A stretch of 64,000 nucleotides of DNA from Zobellia nedashkovskayae (GTDB lineage Bacteria > Bacteroidota > Bacteroidia > Flavobacteriales > Flavobacteriaceae), in the NCBI RefSeq assembly GCF_015330125.1, contig NZ_JADDXR010000002.1:2232001-2296000 (forward strand), given 5' to 3'. Made by a program: the position numbers and the translations under genes. Below are positions 37,628 through 45,909 of the stretch, one piece after another. Position 1 is the stretch's first letter. Every line of letters starts with the position of its first letter. The notes below the pieces were generated by a model, which was not told the DNA's origin, searched no databases, and was given only the letters and a program-made list of their open reading frames with translations.

Positions 37628-39391
37628 TTATTTCAATTTCTCAGTTTTACATTTATGGTTTACCAAGTCCAGTCCATCATCTATCAAATGGCCTACCTTA
37701 GGGTTATTTAATTTTACGGTCTGTAAATGCATTGAAATTTCATGGGCAAATTCATGGTCTCCGTTTTCTTTGGCAAGTTCGTATAGCTCAACTGGCAATA
37801 ACCAGTCATTAGGATAATTATCTCTTATTGCTTCAAACACCTTATGTCTAGAAATCGTACTATTTTTGCCTTCCCTGAAATGACGTATTTGCTCGTAGTA
37901 TTGCTCTAATTTGGTGTGAGAGGCATTGCTTTTAGATTTTATTGTAGTTGATGAAACCTCATGGGTAACCAAATCAAAACTATTCAAATCAGCAGGACCA
38001 TTATAGGCAGAAGCTATTTCTTGACCTACGGCCATACTATAAAGCTCGTCGTTACTTTCAAAAAGGACTTTGTCATTATGGGTGACACAGCAATTTTTAA
38101 AAGTGACTAAAATAATGTCTCCCTGTAAGTTGCGCGTTCCAGTAATAATTTCTCCGGCTATTTTTATATGACCGTCAAATTCTAGGGAAATCTGTTGTCC
38201 TTCGAAAATATTATAGGCTTTGAGATCAAGCGGACTCATGTCTTCAATGGCCAAGTTCATTCCTTTTAGTTTTCCTAATGGAGAACCAAAACCAGTGGCG
38301 TGCTGTTTAATACTATGTCCTACAAGCTCTTTATCACGAAAGGAGAGTGCTGTGGGGCCTTTAGATTGAAAAAACACAGGTTTGCCTTCGTGTTCAATTA
38401 CACTATCAAAATTACCGGAAATCTGAAGTCCTGTGCTAAGTTCAATAGTGCCCAATTCTTTAGATGCAATAAGCTTTTTTATACCACTTAACCCACCACG
38501 GCGTAAAGCCATAGTGTTTGCAAATTCCTCTAAAACTTGACTTAGGTAAGCAAAATCTGGCGTAACAAAAAGCTGAGGTTGTGGTTGCGTAATATCAAAA
38601 GAGGTATAGGCCGCATCTATGGAATACGGTTTTTTCTTTACTTCATTTGTCATGCACCATGCGCTTTCTCCAATAGAGGAAAGAAGTCCGGCGCCATATA
38701 TTTTAGGGTTCTCGGGTGTGCCTATAAGTCCGTATTCAACGGTCCACCAGTGCAAGTTCCTAATAAGTGCAATTTCACTGGGTTCTCCCATGTTATTTTG
38801 CAGGTCATCAATATGCTTTTCGGCCTTATCAATATCTTCTTGTGGGGTACCTTGGGCTTCTTTTATGATGGAAAGGTGGCGTACCGCTTCATAGAGTTCA
38901 TAATCTTTCGCATTTGAAATTGCCTTAGAACCAATCTCACCAAATCTACGCAGGTATTCTGCATATTCAGGATTGGCAATAATAGGTGCATGCCCTGCGC
39001 CCTCATGAATAATGTCTGGTGCAGGGGTGTATTCTATATGATCTAACTGTCGTATATCGGAAGCAATAACTAGTACATTGTACGCTTGGAATTCCATAAA
39101 TGCAGATGGAGGAATAAAACCATCAACCGCAACTGCGGCCCAACCTATTTCCTTTAAGATACGGTTCATGCCGTACATATTTGGGATATGGTCTATAGAA
39201 ATACCGGTTTTTTGTAACCCAACTAAGTATGAAGCGTGGGCAAATTTACTAAGGTAATCTACATTTTTACGCATCACATAACGCCAAACGGCTTGGTCAA
39301 TAGACGAATATTCACCATAATCTTGCGGTTTAATATACTGCTGCAAATGTGCAGGAAGTTTGTCAAGAACAGGATTACTAGTGTACGTCAT
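37628..39391 (-). CDS. Phenylalanine 4-hydroxylase-like protein with C-terminal extension
   Basis: 587 aa from MTYTSNPVLD at 39391; the longer reading to 39517 adds 42 residues of poor composition. The catalytic domain (about 10-330) has the iron ligands HEGAGH (His129, His134) and WWTVEYGL (Glu219), as in aromatic amino acid hydroxylases. After about residue 340 there is a beta-rich extension of about 245 residues not present in the 260-290 aa bacterial PhhA enzymes. It probably makes tyrosine from phenylalanine with a pterin cofactor; the extension is unexplained. No regulatory ACT domain is seen. Confidence 0.87.
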   Translation of the reverse strand: MTYTSNPVLDKLPAHLQQYIKPQDYGEYSSIDQAVWRYVMRKNVDYLSKFAHASYLVGLQKTGISIDHIPNMYGMNRILKEIGWAAVAVDGFIPPSAFMEFQAYNVLVIASDIRQLDHIEYTPAPDIIHEGAGHAPIIANPEYAEYLRRFGEIGSKAISNAKDYELYEAVRHLSIIKEAQGTPQEDIDKAEKHIDDLQNNMGEPSEIALIRNLHWWTVEYGLIGTPENPKIYGAGLLSSIGESAWCMTNEVKKKPYSIDAAYTSFDITQPQPQLFVTPDFAYLSQVLEEFANTMALRRGGLSGIKKLIASKELGTIELSTGLQISGNFDSVIEHEGKPVFFQSKGPTALSFRDKELVGHSIKQHATGFGSPLGKLKGMNLAIEDMSPLDLKAYNIFEGQQISLEFDGHIKIAGEIITGTRNLQGDIILVTFKNCCVTHNDKVLFESNDELYSMAVGQEIASAYNGPADLNSFDLVTHEVSSTTIKSKSNASHTKLEQYYEQIRHFREGKNSTISRHKVFEAIRDNYPNDWLLPVELYELAKENGDHEFAHEISMHLQTVKLNNPKVGHLIDDGLDLVNHKCKTEKLK

Positions 39392-39472
39392 GCTAAAAGG
39401 TTTTCTATATAAAGATACAAAAAAGGGTAGAGGAATATTAGCATTCAATTTGGACGGGTGGGACTGCTGCGT

Positions 39473-39506
39473 AAAAAAAGCCCTTTTAAAATAAAAGAGC
39501 TTTTTA
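39473..39506 (-). terminator. Rho-independent terminator after the DUF4136 gene
   Basis: AAAAGCcCTTTT and AAAAGaGCTTTT form a stem with one mismatch; a run of T follows on the minus strand. The hairpin could work in both directions. Confidence 0.65.
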
Positions 39507-39532
39507 ATATATTTCAACGAATTGAGATCGTT

Positions 39533-40090
39533 TTACTTAGCGGCAACCGGATTAGGTGGGTATTGCATCAAAATTTCAGAAACAAACTCGCGTATGCGTT
39601 GTTCTTTCTTTTCTATATTGCTAATATTATTCAAATTACCAACTCCTTTACCTTGCCACACCAATTCTTTAGTTTTAGAATCTACTAGGTCAATGTACAA
39701 AGAACCTTCGGTACGGGTGCTAACATTATTGCCGCCTCCGCCCCAACCAGGACCCCAATAATAAGGGTTCCAGCCCCAGCCGCCGCCCCAGTAGTTATTG
39801 TAAATATCTACTTGTTCTTTTTCTTTAGTGAATATACTCACTAAAATATCTGGATTTTCAGATTTTGAAAAACCGCGATTGGTCATTTCAGCTTCAATAG
39901 CACGTAGAATTCGCTTTTTGTCCAAATCCGAAATCTGAGCTTTGTCAATTCCTGTTTTATAAAAAGCATACGTTTTGTAACTATCAAAATTGGCTTCTTT
40001 ATCGTAATCAGAAAGCACGCGTACAGAAGTACAGGAGCTTAAGAATAGCAACACAAGCATGGGTACCACTAGGATTTTAATCTTTTTCAT
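39533..40090 (-). CDS. DUF4136 lipoprotein
   Basis: 185 aa. Lipobox LSSC (Cys20). DUF4136 core: DYDKEANFDSYKTYAFYKTG, KKRILRAIEAEMTNRGF and SLYIDLVDSKTKELVWQGKG. A Gly/Trp-rich central insert (WGGGWGWNPYYWGPGWGGGG) is usual in these proteins. Probably an outer-membrane or periplasmic lipoprotein of unknown role. Confidence 0.92.
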   Translation of the reverse strand: MKKIKILVVPMLVLLFLSSCTSVRVLSDYDKEANFDSYKTYAFYKTGIDKAQISDLDKKRILRAIEAEMTNRGFSKSENPDILVSIFTKEKEQVDIYNNYWGGGWGWNPYYWGPGWGGGGNNVSTRTEGSLYIDLVDSKTKELVWQGKGVGNLNNISNIEKKEQRIREFVSEILMQYPPNPVAAK

Positions 40091-40165
40091 AACAAAGTAT
40101 AGTATTTGGTGTTAATACATCATTTTCGTAAAAGGTAGTCTCAAAAATCATGCCGAACAACGGTT

Positions 40166-40360
<195 letters not shown>

Positions 40361-40530
40361 TTACTCCATTTAGTTGGCAAACAACCAAAAACGATTTTAA
40401 AACCGTACATTTTAAGTACGTTTAAGAGTATTTTAACGAATCATTATAATTATTGGCAGCAATGTTGTGTTATCGAAAATGACGGCTTAATAACAATTAA
40501 CTCTATTAAGTGCCGTTTAAACCTTTGATT

Positions 40531-40860
40531 ATGATCTTAGTTTTCAGACATTTTTTTTATAAGAACTATGTTGGTCTATCACTTTGGCCCTTCATCATTT
40601 TAAAACATGACGAACTCAAAGAGGATATTGTATTGATCAATCATGAGAAAATTCACTTAAAGCAACAACAAGAATTGCTGATTGTTTTTTTCTACTTCCT
40701 CTATATCTCAGAATGGCTCATACGAACGGCTGTTTATTTTGATAGTTATAAGGCATACCAGAATATTAGTTTTGAAAGGGAAGCCTATTCGAACGAGAAA
40801 AATCTGAATTATACCAGTGAACGTACAGCGTTTAGTTTTATCAAATATCTTACAAAATAG
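40531..40860 (+). CDS. Small zincin-like protein (HExxH-type motif)
   Basis: 109 aa from the ATG at 40531 (a GTG at 40510 would add seven residues). The stretch INHEKIHLKQQQELL has the HEKIH motif of M56/BlaR1-type zinc peptidases, with a possible third ligand in FEREAYSNEKN downstream, and a hydrophobic helix IVFFYFLYISEWL between them. It is much shorter than BlaR1 and lacks a sensor domain. Possibly an inner-membrane protease-like protein; activity unproven. Confidence 0.75.
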   Translation: MILVFRHFFYKNYVGLSLWPFIILKHDELKEDIVLINHEKIHLKQQQELLIVFFYFLYISEWLIRTAVYFDSYKAYQNISFEREAYSNEKNLNYTSERTAFSFIKYLTK

Positions 40861-40918
40861 ATGTTGTAATTCAGCTTACGTAATTAACACTTCACTTTAA
40901 TAGCACTGTTTTTCGCCC

Positions 40919-40926
40919 TACTTTTG
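40919..40926 (+). promoter_or_regulatory. Candidate -7 box (TACTTTTG) for the ACC-deaminase operon
   Basis: Exact TAnnTTTG match ending six bases before the ATG at 40933, with TTTAA about 20 bp upstream as a weak -33. A start at the usual distance would give a nearly leaderless mRNA. Confidence 0.5.
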
Positions 40927-40932
40927 TAAAGT

Positions 40933-41844
40933 ATGCGCGTAACGACCGAAAATCAAGAAGTACATTTACCCATTCTTGACCAGAAAGGAGTATCCCTTGT
41001 TCTTAAAAGGGAAGACCGCATACACCCCTTAATTTCTGGGAATAAATACAGAAAACTTAAATACAATTTAAAAGTAGCAAAGACCCAAGGTTTTGATACG
41101 CTTCTTACGTTTGGCGGGGCTTTTTCCAACCATATTGCGGCTACGGCCTACGCCGGTAAAATTCATGGTTTAAAAACTATTGGAATTATACGGGGCGAGG
41201 AACTTGCCCAAAAATGGCAAGAGAATAGTACTTTAAAACTAGCGGAATCCCATGGTATGCAATTCAAATTTGTTTCTAGGGAAGCATACCGAGAAAAAGA
41301 TACTCCAGAATTTATTGATGAATTAAAAGAAGAATTTGGTGCTTTTTATCTTTTGCCAGAAGGCGGAACCAATCCTTTGGCTATAAAGGGCTGTGAAGAA
41401 ATTCTAACTACAAGTGATACCGATTTTAATGTTGTATGTTGTGCCGTTGGTACGGGTGGTACCATAGCAGGGATTAGTAATGGTGCATTTGCGCCACAAA
41501 AAGTTTTAGGGTTTCCCGCACTTAAAGGAGATTTTTTACAAGAAGATATTTGTAAATTTGCATTGAGAGAAAATTGGAAGTTGGTAACAGACTATCATTT
41601 TGGAGGTTACGCAAAGGTGACGGAAGAGTTGGTAAGTTTTATAAACAATTTCAAATTAAACACTCAAATACCTTTAGATCCCATTTATACCGGGAAAATG
41701 CTATATGGTATTTTAGATTTAATTCAGAAAGGATATTTTCCTCCTAATACAAAAATACTGGCAATCCATAGTGGAGGACTCCAAGGTATTGACGGGATGA
41801 ACCGTAATTTACTAAAGAAAAATCTACCATTAATAGATATATGA
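40933..41844 (+). CDS. 1-Aminocyclopropane-1-carboxylate deaminase / D-cysteine desulfhydrase-like PLP enzyme
   Basis: 303 aa, fold-type II PLP enzyme. PLP Lys is Lys38 in ISGNKYRKLKYNL; then FGGAFSNHIAATAYAG and a phosphate loop VGTGGTIAGIS, and HSGGLQGIDG near the end. Whether the substrate is ACC or D-cysteine cannot be decided from sequence. It overlaps the next gene by 4 bp (ATGA), so the three genes to hemL form an operon. Confidence 0.92.
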   Translation: MRVTTENQEVHLPILDQKGVSLVLKREDRIHPLISGNKYRKLKYNLKVAKTQGFDTLLTFGGAFSNHIAATAYAGKIHGLKTIGIIRGEELAQKWQENSTLKLAESHGMQFKFVSREAYREKDTPEFIDELKEEFGAFYLLPEGGTNPLAIKGCEEILTTSDTDFNVVCCAVGTGGTIAGISNGAFAPQKVLGFPALKGDFLQEDICKFALRENWKLVTDYHFGGYAKVTEELVSFINNFKLNTQIPLDPIYTGKMLYGILDLIQKGYFPPNTKILAIHSGGLQGIDGMNRNLLKKNLPLIDI

Positions 41845-42695
41845 TACGTAGACTTATAGTATTATCACTTTTCAGCATAGTTTTTATTGGATGTAAAGCG
41901 AAGCGTACGGTTGCGACCAGAAGTGAGGCTCCAAAAAAGAAAACAGAAGTAGTTGTTGTAAAAAAGGAGACTAAAAAACCAGACGATGGCCTTTATCCGA
42001 TGCCTGAAGATACAGGAGAATTCTTGCGTTTTAGTATTGGGTCTCCAGAAGAATATGTAGAGACTTTTTATGAGGTTGCCCAAATGGAAATGAAAGCTTT
42101 TGGTATACCGGCAAGTATTACGTTGGCCCAGGGTTTGTTGGAAAGTGGACTAGGAAAAGGAGCTTTAGCTTTAAAAACAAATAACCATTTTGGTATTAAA
42201 TGCCATACTGGTTGGGAAGGTGATTATGATTTTCATGATGATGATGAAAAAGGAGAATGCTTTAGAAAATATAATCATCCTATGTATTCCTACCGGGATC
42301 ACAGTATCTTTTTAAAAGGCCGTTCTCGTTATGGTTTTTTATTCGATTATAGGAACGATGATTACAAAAGATGGGCCAAAGGCCTAAGACAGGCTGGTTA
42401 TGCTACGGATAAGCATTATCCACAAAAGCTTATTTCATTAATTGAACGGTATGAGCTGTACAAGTATGATACAGAAATAGCGAAGCAAGGTTATAGTCAA
42501 CAAAAAGGAGAACCGGTAATAGTAGCCAGTACTCAGAACAAAGTGCATGTGGTTCAAAAGGGAGATACATTGTATTCTATTTCTAGGTCATATTCAGTTT
42601 CCGTAGAGGATTTAAAACGATGGAACTATATGTATGATAGTAATTTAGATGTAGGTCAAGAACTTACCGTTAAGACAGAAAATTTTAATAAATAG
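41841..42695 (+). CDS. Glucosaminidase (GH73-like) lipoprotein with LysM
   Basis: 284 aa. Lipobox FIGC (Cys18). A glucosaminidase domain (about 70-205) contains ITLAQGLLESGLGKGALALK, with the catalytic Glu in LLESG, and NNHFGIKCHTGWEG. A C-terminal LysM (about 232-280: HVVQKGDTLYSISRSYSVSV) binds peptidoglycan. Likely a wall hydrolase at the outer membrane. It overlaps the upstream gene and touches hemL with no gap. Confidence 0.94.
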   Translation: MIRRLIVLSLFSIVFIGCKAKRTVATRSEAPKKKTEVVVVKKETKKPDDGLYPMPEDTGEFLRFSIGSPEEYVETFYEVAQMEMKAFGIPASITLAQGLLESGLGKGALALKTNNHFGIKCHTGWEGDYDFHDDDEKGECFRKYNHPMYSYRDHSIFLKGRSRYGFLFDYRNDDYKRWAKGLRQAGYATDKHYPQKLISLIERYELYKYDTEIAKQGYSQQKGEPVIVASTQNKVHVVQKGDTLYSISRSYSVSVEDLKRWNYMYDSNLDVGQELTVKTENFNK

Positions 42696-43976
42696 ATGTT
42701 ATATCAAAGAAGTAGCGCCCTATTTGCTGAGGCGCAAAAATATATTCCAGGGGGAGTCAACTCACCAGTTCGCGCTTTTAAGGCCGTAGGAGGAGACCCT
42801 ATTTTCGTAAAAAAAGCAAAAGGGGCTTATTTGTATGATGAAGATGATAATCGATTAATCGATTATATCGCTTCATGGGGTCCGTTAATTTTAGGTCATG
42901 CTCACGAACCCGTAATTAATGCGGTAATTGAGAAGGCAAAACTAGGTACTTCTTTTGGGATGCCTACAGAAATTGAAACGCAGTTAGCACAATTGGCGGT
43001 ATCTATGGTGCCTAATATTGATAAAATAAGATTTGTAAACAGCGGGACGGAAGCTTGTATGAGTGCCGTGCGTTTGGCTCGTGGGTATACAGGTAAAGAT
43101 AAGATTATAAAATTCGCTGGTTGTTACCATGGTCATTCAGATTCGTTTTTAATACAAGCGGGTAGTGGTGCCGTAACTTTTGGTAGCCCTAATAGTCCTG
43201 GTGTAACAGAAGGTACTGCCAAGGACACTCTTTTGGCTACTTACAATGATATAGAAAGTGTTCGTGCACTAGTTGCTGCTAACAAAGGTGAAATAGCAAC
43301 GGTAATTATTGAACCGGTTGCAGGTAATATGGGATGTATAGTTCCTACGGAAGAATTTATAAAAGGACTTCGTGAACTCTGTACCCAAGAAGGGATTTTG
43401 TTGTTGTTTGATGAGGTTATGACCGGTTTCCGTTTAGGAAAAGGTGGTGCTCAAGAAGCGCTAGGCATTGATGCGGATATTGTTTGTTTTGGAAAAGTGA
43501 TCGGTGGAGGTTTACCTGTAGGTGCTTTTGCAGCTAAAACAGAAATTATGTCACATTTGGCGCCAGAAGGACCAGTTTATCAAGCAGGAACTTTAAGTGG
43601 TAACCCACTAGCCATGGCTGCTGGTTTGGCAATGCTTACGGAATTGAATAAGAAGCCCGAAGTTTTTGAAAGTCTGGCTAAAAAGACTGCTTACCTTCAT
43701 GAAGGTTTAGATGCGGTTTTAAAAACTAAAGGAGTTCCTTATCAAATTAACCGATTTGGAAGTATGATATCCGTACATTTTACTGAAGATGCTGTAGTTG
43801 ATTTTGACAGCTCCGCAAAAGGCAACAATGAGACCTTTAAAAAGTACTTTCATGGGATGCTACAAAACGGAATTTACTTGCCGCCAAGTGCATTTGAAAG
43901 TTATTTCTTAAATGACGCGCTAACCTATGGGGATATAGATGAGACTGTAGCAGCATTGAAAAAGGTAGAATTATAA
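42696..43976 (+). CDS. hemL: Glutamate-1-semialdehyde 2,1-aminomutase
   Basis: 426 aa, full length. PLP Lys267 in [15 protein letters not shown]; other family landmarks are [37 protein letters not shown] and DEVMTGFR. It forms 5-aminolevulinate for haem in the C5 pathway. The ATG follows the preceding stop directly. Confidence 0.97.
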   Translation: MLYQRSSALFAEAQKYIPGGVNSPVRAFKAVGGDPIFVKKAKGAYLYDEDDNRLIDYIASWGPLILGHAHEPVINAVIEKAKLGTSFGMPTEIETQLAQLAVSMVPNIDKIRFVNSGTEACMSAVRLARGYTGKDKIIKFAGCYHGHSDSFLIQAGSGAVTFGSPNSPGVTEGTAKDTLLATYNDIESVRALVAANKGEIATVIIEPVAGNMGCIVPTEEFIKGLRELCTQEGILLLFDEVMTGFRLGKGGAQEALGIDADIVCFGKVIGGGLPVGAFAAKTEIMSHLAPEGPVYQAGTLSGNPLAMAAGLAMLTELNKKPEVFESLAKKTAYLHEGLDAVLKTKGVPYQINRFGSMISVHFTEDAVVDFDSSAKGNNETFKKYFHGMLQNGIYLPPSAFESYFLNDALTYGDIDETVAALKKVEL

Positions 43977-43993
43977 ATCTATTTTACGGAATG

Positions 43994-44233
43994 TTAGTCT
44001 CTATCTGGCATTGAAGCAAATTCTTTTCTTTTGTTTTCAAACCAGTCCTGCATTCCATTTGGAGACTTCATAAGATTTTGCATCTCGCCCATTGCTTTTA
44101 GATGGGCGGAATCTTTTTTTTGGAACATCTCCATACCGTGGGTTTTACTTAAGTCGGCAATTTCTTCAAATGTATTTGCAGAAAATTCCATGTCACAAGC
44201 ACCGCCTAGTTGTTTGCATGTCATTGTTTTCAT
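43994..44233 (-). CDS. DUF1059 small protein
   Basis: 79 aa. Begins MKTMTCKQLGGACDMEFSAN with the two Cys and GG typical of DUF1059, then TFEEIADLSKTHGMEMF. A C-terminal helical extension follows. Cytoplasmic; function unknown. Confidence 0.9.
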   Translation of the reverse strand: MKTMTCKQLGGACDMEFSANTFEEIADLSKTHGMEMFQKKDSAHLKAMGEMQNLMKSPNGMQDWFENKRKEFASMPDRD

Positions 44234-44256
44234 AAGAAAAGGGTTTTTAGTAAATA

Positions 44257-44784
44257 TTAGAGTTCGTTGTATAAGGTAAGTACTTTATTTACATCTATTT
44301 TTTTGTCTATTTGATAAAAATAATTCAGCTGCCACTTTTGGGTGGTTAGCGCTTGTTTGCTTGTTGCTTTATCCCACAAAGGGTACACGCGAAAACCACG
44401 TTTACCTTCCTTTTTTAATGTTGAAACTATTCCCTTTTCAAGTAGTACGTTTCTAGGGAATACGAACTGCCCTATTAAATCTCCCTTACCTACATTAATT
44501 ACGAAGTAATCAAATAAATCACTTTCTTCAAATGGGCAAATAGGGCCATTTTCAATTCGCTTCCAAAAAGTAACGAATTGACCAACCTTCTTAGGTGTGA
44601 TTTTGGCATTTCTAAAAATAATGCTTTTACTATTCAATTGAAATCTACAAGCCTCATACTCCTTACTCTCTTTTTCTAATTCCAATTCAGAAATAGATAA
44701 ATAAGATGGTTTATATACTCTAGAAACAATACGTTCAAACTCTTTGGTCATTACTCTTTGGTCGTTATTTTTTTGATGTAGCAT
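44257..44784 (-). CDS. MepB family protein
   Basis: 175 aa (start at 44784; MTKEF at 44751 is an alternative). MepB landmarks: EYEACRFQLNSKSIIFRNAK, ITPKKVGQFVTFWKR, DLFDYFVINVGKGDLIGQFV and GFRVYPLWDKATSKQALTTQ. The family is named from a gene next to a staphylococcal efflux pump; function unknown. It lies 23 bp before the DUF1059 gene on the same strand. Confidence 0.92.
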   Translation of the reverse strand: MLHQKNNDQRVMTKEFERIVSRVYKPSYLSISELELEKESKEYEACRFQLNSKSIIFRNAKITPKKVGQFVTFWKRIENGPICPFEESDLFDYFVINVGKGDLIGQFVFPRNVLLEKGIVSTLKKEGKRGFRVYPLWDKATSKQALTTQKWQLNYFYQIDKKIDVNKVLTLYNEL

Positions 44785-44814
44785 AAAAATAGCTAAATAA
44801 GCATTAGGCTGGAA

Positions 44815-44852
44815 AACAAAAAAAGGGCTGCACGTACATGCAGCCCTTTTCT
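44815..44852 (-). terminator. Rho-independent terminator after the Spy-like gene
   Basis: A 12-bp stem, AAAAGGGCTGCA with TGCAGCCCTTTT, with a T run on the minus strand. Confidence 0.9.
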
Positions 44853-44868
44853 ATATAAAAATAATCCC

Positions 44869-45312
44869 CTACTTTCTTGATTTTCGTTCTCCTTTTCCTT
44901 TCTTGGAATGTTTATTACCTCTTTGCTTATCCATTTTTTGCCATTTCTCGTATTGCTCAGCAGAAAGAATATTTTTCATTTCAGCCTTTTGTGCAATCAT
45001 CTTGTCCAATTTGGCATTTTCCATAGCGTAACGCTCTTCTGAAGTTGGCTTTTTACGTTCGCCTTCTTCTTTCTGTGCTTTGCGTTCTGCATATTTTGCT
45101 TTGCGTTCTTTTGCCTGTTCTAAAGTAATAGCTTTTACTTTCTCTTGTTGGGCCAATGTTAAGTCTAATGCCAAGGTCATTTTCTTCGTATGAAGAGTTG
45201 CTATCTGTTCCGCAGTTAAGTCTTTCATACCATCTCTACCGTGACCTTTTTCTTTTTGGGCCATTGCGGTAAGCCCTACCATGCATACTAATGCTACAAT
45301 TATCTTTTTCAT
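44869..45312 (-). CDS. Spy/CpxP-like periplasmic helical protein (DUF4890-like)
   Basis: 147 aa. Signal peptide to about residue 18 (VGLTAMAQ). Long amphipathic helices follow, with DLTAEQIATLHTKKMTLALD, LTLAQQEKVKAITLEQ and ILSAEQYEKWQKM, repeating the LT-x-Q pattern of Spy/CpxP. The tail is strongly basic. It probably acts as a periplasmic chaperone or metal/envelope-stress protein; by family resemblance only. Confidence 0.82.
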   Translation of the reverse strand: MKKIIVALVCMVGLTAMAQKEKGHGRDGMKDLTAEQIATLHTKKMTLALDLTLAQQEKVKAITLEQAKERKAKYAERKAQKEEGERKKPTSEERYAMENAKLDKMIAQKAEMKNILSAEQYEKWQKMDKQRGNKHSKKGKGERKSRK

Positions 45313-45421
45313 GTTTTTTTGTTTAAGATTATACTACTTAGAGTGAGAAGAATCAATAAGGTTTAACCAGGTTATCTTATTTATGGAATAATTAACAGGA
45401 TGGAGAGGTTGACTTTATAGC

Positions 45422-45456
45422 AAAAAAAAGGGCGAAGAAATTATTTCTTCGCCCTC
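45422..45456 (-). terminator. Strong rho-independent terminator after a 51-aa ORF
   Basis: AGGGCGAAGAAAT and ATTTCTTCGCCCT pair perfectly; eight T follow on the minus strand. It supports the small ORF at 45487-45642 as a real transcribed gene. Confidence 0.88.
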
Positions 45457-45486
45457 ACAAAGTAGGTCGTTCAGTGTTTAAATATT

Positions 45487-45642
45487 TTAGTCCAATGCCT
45501 CTGCAGAGCTAACTTGTTCCATATCTGCCGATGCCATTTCTACCGTCTGGGGAGATTGGTCAGAATTGGTTTGATTGTAATAAACTAATGATGCAATTAC
45601 GAATCCGGCTAGGTATAAAGAACTTTTTAGTTTTTGAGACAT
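45487..45642 (-). CDS. 51-aa single-pass membrane protein
   Basis: ATG at 45640-45642, stop at 45487-45489. One hydrophobic helix (SLYLAGFVIASLVYY) is followed by an acidic, Ser/Gln-rich tail (SDQSPQTVEMASADMEQVSS). It has its own strong downstream terminator. No family recognised. Confidence 0.6.
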   Translation of the reverse strand: MSQKLKSSLYLAGFVIASLVYYNQTNSDQSPQTVEMASADMEQVSSAEALD

Positions 45643-45733
45643 GGGGTATGTTTTTCTGATTCTTATACTAATCTAGGGAAAAGAAGAAGGCGGAAAAAAA
45701 GGTTGTTGTAAAGCGACCATGGTTTGTGGTCAA

Positions 45734-45895
45734 CTATCCCAAAGTTGTTGTCTGCAATTTCCCTTCATCGATACGTGATGTAGTTCGTCGATGTTTTGAG
45801 GAATTAAGTTCATTTTTTCTAACAGTAAATGGCATTATCCTAATAATATACAGTACGGCGGTAATAATGCTTGCGTAAAACATCATTGGCGCCAT
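45734..45895 (-). CDS. Possible 53-aa membrane peptide
   Basis: ATG at 45893-45895, TAG at 45734-45736. An N-terminal hydrophobic segment (MMFYASIITAVLYIIRIM) is followed by a basic polar tail. It lies 14 bp downstream of the metalloprotease stop on the same strand. No homology recognised; could be chance. Confidence 0.35.
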   Translation of the reverse strand: MAPMMFYASIITAVLYIIRIMPFTVRKNELNSSKHRRTTSRIDEGKLQTTTLG

Positions 45896-45909
45896 ACTGA
45901 AATATGTGG

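Noticed and set aside
39392..39517. 42-residue N-terminal extension of the phenylalanine-hydroxylase-like frame
   Set aside because: Poor composition, no conservation expected, and it overlaps the terminator at 39473-39506; the MTYTSNP start is better.
40480..40515. Imperfect hairpin (ACGGC-TTAATA / TATTAA-GTGCCGT) 16 bp before the zincin-like ORF
   Set aside because: The stem is AT-rich with a bulge and has no T run; too weak to call a terminator or riboswitch.
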